Source: Treponema sp. | GTDB lineage: Bacteria; Spirochaetota; Spirochaetia; Treponematales; Breznakiellaceae | Length of the DNA stretch: 9,603 nucleotides | Reading direction: 5' to 3' | Assembly (NCBI GenBank): GCA_009786625.1 | Contig: WQRT01000110.1 | Location: 1 to 9,603, forward strand | Part shown: piece by piece, positions 5,417 through 9,603 of the stretch | How positions within the stretch are numbered: position 1 is the first letter of the stretch | Layout: every line of letters begins with the position of its first letter | Notes under the pieces: model-generated | Database searches by the model: none | What the model saw: the letters and a program-made list of their open reading frames with translations, nothing else | Told to the model about the DNA's origin: nothing | Position numbers and translations under genes: made by a program

Positions 5417-7351
5417 ATGGCAAATCGTAATTTGTATTTAAGCAATATCCCCGTTGAAGAAGCGCTCAGTAAATATTTATCCGCGCTTGATGTTATGCCA
5501 AAATTTGAAATAATTCCCGTTGAAGACAGCCTTGATCGCGTAACACGCGCGGCGGTCTATGCTCGTTTCAGTTCTCCGCTTTTCAATGCCGCCGCGATGG
5601 ACGGTATTGCCGTAAACGCGAAGGACACAAACGGCGCGCGTGAATCATCTCCTGTCACTCTGAAAGCGGGGATGGATTTTAAAATTGTCGATACGGGAGA
5701 TCCTGTAAACGCGCCGTATGACGCGGTTATCATGGCAGAGGATCTTATTCAGATTGACGGCAGTGAAGATGTAAAAATTATGGAGGCAGTTTCAAGCTGG
5801 CAGCATATAAGGCCTGTCGGCGAAGATATTGTCGCGGGTGAAATGATAATTCCCGGAAGGCACAGAATAAGGCCGATAGATATTGGCGTGCTTTTCTCAG
5901 GCGGCATTACCTGCGTGGAAGTTTTTTCAAAACCAAAAATCGCGGTTTTTCCAACAGGAACGGAAATCATTGATGCTTCCTCACTGAAAGAAGGCGGGCA
6001 TCCAAAAGCGGGAGAAATAATTGAGTCAAACACAAGAATGTTTGAAGCGCTTATTAAACAAAGCGGGGGAGAAGCGTCGCGTTTTGCTCCTGTTGCGGAT
6101 AATTTTGAAAAATTAAAAGACGCAGTTCAAAAAGCGGCAATTGAATATGACATGGTGCTGATAAACGCGGGATCAAGCGCGGGAACGGAAGATTTTACCG
6201 TACAAGTGTTACGCGAAATCGGCGAAGTGATAGTTCACGGGGTTGCGATGAAACCCGGAAAGCCTGTGATTCTGGCTAAAGTAAACAGTAAACCTGTAAT
6301 CGGAACGCCCGGTTACCCTGTGTCAGCGTGGCTTTCCTATCAAACTTTCGCTTCTCCCGTACTGTCAATGTTTACCGGAAGAAGAGAGGAGACATTAAAA
6401 AAAACAGAAGCGGTAATATCAAGAAGAATTGTTTCTTCGTTGAAACACAAAGAGTATGTGCGCATAACAGCCGGGAAGGTAAACGGCTTACTTGTCGCAT
6501 CTCCTCTCGCCAGAGGAGCTGGAGCCGCGATGTCGCTTGTAAGAGCTGACGGTTTTTGCGTGATAGATCAAAGAAGCGAAGGAATTGAAGCCGGAGAAAA
6601 GGCGCAGATTGAGTTATACCGTTCCATAGAAGAAATTGACCGCACACTGATCGTAAACGGCAGCCACGATTTAATTCTTGATGTAATCGCGGACATGATG
6701 TCCTGCGGCAACGGCATCAATCTTGTTAGCTGTCATGCAGGCAGTATGGCGGGGCTTTTATCTCTTAAACGCGGCGAGTGCCATATCGCCCCTGTTCATC
6801 TGTTAGACGAAGAGACCGGCGTTTACAATATTAGCTGGATAAAAAAAATATTAAATGGAATGGATGTATGTTTAATTAAAGGGGTCGGGCGTGTTCAGGG
6901 ACTTATCATTAAGAAGGGGAACCCGCTTAAAATAAAAACATTAGTGGATCTTCGCCGCTGCCGTTTTATCAACCGGCAGAGAGGAGCAGGGACAAGACTG
7001 TTATTGGATCATCTGTTAAAGAAGGAAGGAATTGACAGCGCGGAAATAGACGGCTATTCAAGAGAAGCCGCGACTCACATGGCGGCTGCCGCGGCCGTAC
7101 AAAGCGGCGGCGCTGATGCCGCTATGGGAATCGCGTCAGCCGCAAAAGCGCTTGATCTTGATTTTATCGCGATGGGAGAAGAAGAATACGATTTCGCCGT
7201 CCGTGCGGATTCTTTAAATCTAAAAGAAATAGAAATATTCATTGATACGCTTAAAAACAGGGACTTCCATGAAAAACTTGCGGAACTAGGACATCCGTTG
7301 AACGCATATACATGGAATAGATCAGGAGAGATTGTTTACATTAATATGTAA
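5417..7351 (+). CDS. moeA: MoeA fused to a C-terminal periplasmic-binding-protein-like domain (second copy)
   Basis: 644 residues, over 200 longer than a normal MoeA. Residues 1-405 are the MoeA part: AAMDGIAV (58-65), DTGDPVNAPYDAVIMAED (92-109), GEDI (135-138), PTGTEI (179-184), NAGSSAGTEDFT (250-261), MKPGKP (278-283), GTPGYPVSA (296-304) and VRADGFCVID (375-384). Residues 410-640 form a PBP-like domain (Pfam PBP_like type): NGSHDLILDVIADM, then GSMAGLLSLKRGECHIAPVH, LLDEETGVYN, and FINRQRGAGTRLLLDHLLKK. This layout is well known in archaea and some anaerobic bacteria. The conserved Asp seen as D208 in the first copy is Glu here (E203 in GEIIESNT). The C-terminal domain has no signal peptide, so it acts in the cytoplasm, perhaps binding metal oxyanion or cofactor as a delivery or sensing module (inference). 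AAGAGGA at 5406-5412 overlaps the upstream stop and is the ribosome site. No gene-fusion frameshift is seen. Confidence 0.92.
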   Translation: MANRNLYLSNIPVEEALSKYLSALDVMPKFEIIPVEDSLDRVTRAAVYARFSSPLFNAAAMDGIAVNAKDTNGARESSPVTLKAGMDFKIVDTGDPVNAPYDAVIMAEDLIQIDGSEDVKIMEAVSSWQHIRPVGEDIVAGEMIIPGRHRIRPIDIGVLFSGGITCVEVFSKPKIAVFPTGTEIIDASSLKEGGHPKAGEIIESNTRMFEALIKQSGGEASRFAPVADNFEKLKDAVQKAAIEYDMVLINAGSSAGTEDFTVQVLREIGEVIVHGVAMKPGKPVILAKVNSKPVIGTPGYPVSAWLSYQTFASPVLSMFTGRREETLKKTEAVISRRIVSSLKHKEYVRITAGKVNGLLVASPLARGAGAAMSLVRADGFCVIDQRSEGIEAGEKAQIELYRSIEEIDRTLIVNGSHDLILDVIADMMSCGNGINLVSCHAGSMAGLLSLKRGECHIAPVHLLDEETGVYNISWIKKILNGMDVCLIKGVGRVQGLIIKKGNPLKIKTLVDLRRCRFINRQRGAGTRLLLDHLLKKEGIDSAEIDGYSREAATHMAAAAAVQSGGADAAMGIASAAKALDLDFIAMGEEEYDFAVRADSLNLKEIEIFIDTLKNRDFHEKLAELGHPLNAYTWNRSGEIVYINM

Positions 7352-7353
7352 GT

Positions 7354-7360
7354 AAAGGAG
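7354..7360 (+). promoter_or_regulatory. Strong ribosome binding site of moaC
   Basis: AAAGGAG, 6 nt before ATG 7367, is the best Shine-Dalgarno match inside the operon. It lies in the 15-nt gap after the moeA fusion gene. Confidence 0.65.
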
Positions 7361-7366
7361 ATAATT

Positions 7367-7843
7367 ATGCCGAACGAATTAACACATTTTGATTTAAAGG
7401 GTAACGCTGTAATGGTTGATGTTTCTGAAAAAGAAATTACCGCGCGTACCGCATTGGCTAAAGGCATCATCTCCATGAACAACGAAGCGATGAGCGCTGT
7501 TCTTAGCGGCACCGCAAAAAAAGGCGATGTGCTTGGAGTCGCGCGCATAGGAGGAATAATGGCTGCTAAAAAATGCGCTGATATTATCCCGCTTTGCCAT
7601 CCTCTTAACTTTGACAAATGCGCGGTGGATTTTTCTGTCAACGAAAGTAAAAAAGAAATTGAAGCGTCGTGTGAGGTGAAACTTTCCGGCAAAACAGGCG
7701 CGGAGATGGAAGCTCTTACAGGCGTATCCACCGCGCTTTTGACAATTTATGATATGTGTAAAGCTCTGGATAAAGGCATGGTTATCGGTAATATCCGGTT
7801 ATGCGAAAAGTCGGGAGGAAAGAGCGGGCTTTATGTTAATTGA
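7367..7843 (+). CDS. moaC: Cyclic pyranopterin monophosphate synthase MoaC
   Basis: Second enzyme of Moco/Tuco synthesis: converts the MoaA product 3',8-cyclo-7,8-dihydro-GTP into cyclic pyranopterin monophosphate in the cytoplasm. 158 residues, the standard length. Family landmarks are LTHFDLKGNAVMVDVSEKE (5-23), TARTAL with R27, KKGDVLGVARIGGI (51-64), PLCHPL (75-80, with H78), KTGAEMEALTGVSTALLTIYDM (109-130) with D129 and K132, and the C-terminal GNIRLCEKSGGKSG (141-154). The usual GVEMEAL is GAEMEAL here, a mild change. All catalytic Lys, His, Arg and Asp candidates are kept. Its last 11 bases overlap the start of moaA, which suggests translational coupling of the two enzymes that act one after the other. 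Confidence 0.96.
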   Translation: MPNELTHFDLKGNAVMVDVSEKEITARTALAKGIISMNNEAMSAVLSGTAKKGDVLGVARIGGIMAAKKCADIIPLCHPLNFDKCAVDFSVNESKKEIEASCEVKLSGKTGAEMEALTGVSTALLTIYDMCKALDKGMVIGNIRLCEKSGGKSGLYVN

Positions 7844-8828
7844 TTCTTTCGGAAGGAAACTGAATTATTTACGCATCTCTGTTACCGACCGCTGTAATTT
7901 GCGCTGTGTTTATTGTATGCCTTCCAATGGAGTGGAGTGGAAACCTCACCGCGATATTCTTACTTTCGAGGAAATTCTGCGTATAACGGAAATCATGGCG
8001 GGATTGGGAATAAGCCGTATAAAAGTAACAGGCGGAGAGCCTTTACTGCGGAAAGGATGCGCTTCTTTTCTCGAAAAACTTAAAGCTGTAAATGGAATTG
8101 AAAACGTTACGCTGACCACTAACGGGCTTTTGCTGCGCAGGTATCTTGATGAAGTGGAAAAAAATATTTCACTCCCTGATGGTATAAATATCAGTATTGA
8201 CGCGCTTGACGCGCAAAGATATATGCGCATAACGCGGTGTGAAGCGGCTCATACGCCTGATATGATTCTTTCACTAATCAGACAGCTTCTTAATGAAAAA
8301 ATAAATGTTAAAATAAACTGCGTACCGGTTTGTTCATTTAACGAAGAAGAAATAATTCCAATCGCCGCGCTTGCGAAAGATAAGAATATAATTGTTAGAT
8401 TTATTGAACTTATGCCTCTTGGTTCAGCGTCAGAGTTCCAATCCGTACCGGGAGCGGAGGTCGCGGAGAAAATTGAAAAAACATTCGGCAAGCTTGTTCC
8501 TTTTAACGGTATTTCGGGTAACGGTCCTGCGCTTTACTACAGTCTGCAAGATTTTGCGGGAAAGATAGGTTTTATAAACGCAATAACACACGGCTTTTGC
8601 GAGACCTGTAACAGACTGCGCTTGACATCGGACGGCCTTTTAAAACTGTGCCTTTCAGATGATATGAGCCTTGATATCAGAGAAATGGCGCGTAACGGAC
8701 AAAGCGACAGCGGGATCGCGCAGCGGATTGCTGAGTTTGCCGCTTGTAAACCGCGTTTTCATTCGCTTTCGAGCGTATACGGCAGAAAAGAAAAGCACAG
8801 CGAAGGGATGTCGGCGATAGGCGGCTGA
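7833..8828 (+). CDS. moaA: GTP 3',8-cyclase MoaA (radical SAM)
   Basis: First enzyme of the cofactor pathway: a radical-SAM enzyme that turns GTP into 3',8-cyclo-7,8-dihydro-GTP. 331 residues, a normal length. The SAM cluster motif is C21-X3-C25-X2-C28 (CNLRCVYC), with SAM-site GGEP at 67-70. The second cluster is C256-X2-C259-X13-C273, with NRLR just after it for GTP binding. The essential C-terminal Gly-Gly is present (330-331). I chose ATG 7833 because family members begin a few residues before the conserved FGRxxxYLRISVTDRCN. A longer frame from 7749 would add 28 unlike residues read from inside moaC. GGGAGG at 7813-7818 may be its ribosome site, with a longish spacer, and overlap with moaC could help initiation. 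It is the last gene of the operon and converges on the ankyrin gene. Confidence 0.95.
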   Translation: MLIDSFGRKLNYLRISVTDRCNLRCVYCMPSNGVEWKPHRDILTFEEILRITEIMAGLGISRIKVTGGEPLLRKGCASFLEKLKAVNGIENVTLTTNGLLLRRYLDEVEKNISLPDGINISIDALDAQRYMRITRCEAAHTPDMILSLIRQLLNEKINVKINCVPVCSFNEEEIIPIAALAKDKNIIVRFIELMPLGSASEFQSVPGAEVAEKIEKTFGKLVPFNGISGNGPALYYSLQDFAGKIGFINAITHGFCETCNRLRLTSDGLLKLCLSDDMSLDIREMARNGQSDSGIAQRIAEFAACKPRFHSLSSVYGRKEKHSEGMSAIGG

Positions 8829-8849
8829 AAAAGAATCAATTTCTCAGCC
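8823..8849. other. Hairpin across the convergent moaA / ankyrin gene junction
   Basis: GGCTGAAAAA (8823-8832) pairs with TTTCTCAGCC (8840-8849) around a 7-nt loop, with one A/C mismatch in plus-strand RNA. In minus-strand RNA that position is a G-U pair, so all 10 pairs hold. It overlaps the moaA stop (8826-8828) and the ankyrin gene stop (8836-8838). No T-run follows on either side, so it is not a classic intrinsic terminator, but it is the only candidate 3' end structure for either gene. Confidence 0.45.
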
Positions 8850-9603
8850 TGATCCACGTTTCTCCGTTTCCTGTAAATGATTCATTTGAAATCTGCCTGT
8901 AAAGCAAAGTCTGCCCATCAACTGATATCGTGATTGTGTTTCCGGCAATTCTATATACTCCGTTACTCGACATAGTGTTTTGAACATCAATTAAATTAAT
9001 TGTGCCGGAAACGGAAGTCCCTGTAAATCTTATATACCTGCCGCTTCCTGTAAGCTGATACGATCCCGTCTGAAATGTTATAATTTGCATATCGGTAATA
9101 CCCGCGGCTGGCTGCTGCGTTACTGTATTGAACTGCTCTACCGCGCCGTTTTCCAGCAGAAAATTGTATATCGCTCTGTTGTTTTTATTTCCGGCGATGG
9201 ATAAGGCTGTATCACCTTCCGCGTTACGCGCATTTATATTTGCGCCGTTTTCAACAAGTAATTGAACCATTTCGTAATTTTCGTAAAGGGCGGCATATAA
9301 AAGAGGCGTCATTCCGTCAGCATTAATTCTTGTCAGCGGATATTGATAATTTACATTAACTCCCATTTCTATAAATAGCCTCGCAATGTCAAACCTCTGC
9401 CTTGCCATTGATAAAAGCAGAATCTCGCCGTTTGGAACAGCGCCGTTTTGCAGTAAAAAGTGAATCACATTATTCTGTCTGTTCCTGTTAACCGCCGTAA
9501 ATAAATCAAATCCTGATGGACGGATATCGTAAGAGAGCATTAACTGGCAAGCTCTTAATGTGTTATCGCCTGATGAATAATTCATCACGAAATTCATCAC
9601 AAG
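8836..9603 (-). CDS. Ankyrin-repeat protein with a C-terminal beta-rich domain, 5' end cut by window edge
   Basis: The visible part is about 255 residues. The frame is still open at the last base of the window, so the true start, and any signal peptide, probably lie beyond it; the GTG at 9600 and ATG at 9597 are not convincing starts. Counting from 9600, four ankyrin-like repeats are at about 30-57, 58-88, 95-127 and 128-155. The third is closest to consensus (DGMTPLLYAALYENYEMVQLLVENGANINARN). After a short linker come residues 172-254, rich in Gly, Thr, Ser and aromatic residues with alternating hydrophobic pattern, ending in SFTGNGETWIRLRN. That suggests a small beta-sheet domain. I have seen similar tails in Treponema proteins, which is memory only. 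Ankyrin repeats bind proteins; the partner is unknown. It is transcribed against the operon and has no evident tie to Mo/W metabolism. Confidence 0.85.
   Translation of the reverse strand, partial: LVMNFVMNYSSGDNTLRACQLMLSYDIRPSGFDLFTAVNRNRQNNVIHFLLQNGAVPNGEILLLSMARQRFDIARLFIEMGVNVNYQYPLTRINADGMTPLLYAALYENYEMVQLLVENGANINARNAEGDTALSIAGNKNNRAIYNFLLENGAVEQFNTVTQQPAAGITDMQIITFQTGSYQLTGSGRYIRFTGTSVSGTINLIDVQNTMSSNGVYRIAGNTITISVDGQTLLYRQISNESFTGNGETWIRLRN

Noticed and set aside
7749..7832. Longer moaA start inside moaC adding 28 residues.
   Set aside because: The extra residues do not resemble the MoaA N-terminus, and ATG 7833 gives the usual family start and length.
1..9603. Mobile elements, CRISPR arrays, tRNA or rRNA genes, and phage or defence systems.
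   Set aside because: I saw no transposase or integrase, no spaced direct repeats, and no tRNA-like cloverleaf. Nearly all of the window is taken by recognisable housekeeping or metabolic genes.

Overview
This window looks like bacterial chromosome from an anaerobe with a moderate GC content (roughly mid-40s percent by eye). A Treponema-like spirochaete is my best guess. The hints are the class I hybrid cluster protein, the binding-protein signal peptide ending in FAGG, the tungstate-type transporter, and a Treponema-style ankyrin protein with a C-terminal motif of the type GNGETWIR. These are weak hints from memory, not a database result.

Layout. (1) 31-1638, plus strand: hcp, a class I hybrid cluster protein with every cluster ligand in place. 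(2) 1639-1869: a control region with a near-consensus sigma-70 promoter (TTGAAT, 17 nt, TAGAAT) followed immediately by a structured leader that I read as a molybdenum/tungsten cofactor (Moco/Tuco) riboswitch. (3) 1870-8828, plus strand: seven tightly packed genes, tupA-tupB-tupC-moeA-moeA(PBP fusion)-moaC-moaA, with gaps of 2 to 32 nt and one 11-nt overlap. (4) 8836-9603, minus strand: an ankyrin-repeat protein, cut by the window edge and convergent with moaA. Only 7 nt separate the two stop codons, and a hairpin spans the junction.

How it fits together. TupABC would import tungstate. MoaA and MoaC make cyclic pyranopterin monophosphate from GTP. The two MoeA proteins act at the other end of the pathway, inserting Mo or W into the adenylylated pterin dithiolene. 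The riboswitch would sense finished cofactor and turn the operon down. moaD, moaE, mogA/moaB and mobA, which cover the middle and late steps, are not in this window and must lie elsewhere if the pathway is complete. The most notable points are the pairing of a cofactor riboswitch with a tungstate importer, the tandem unlike MoeA paralogues (one fused to a periplasmic-binding-protein-like domain and carrying an Asp-to-Glu change at a conserved position), and a TupC with Arg where the Q-loop Gln is expected.
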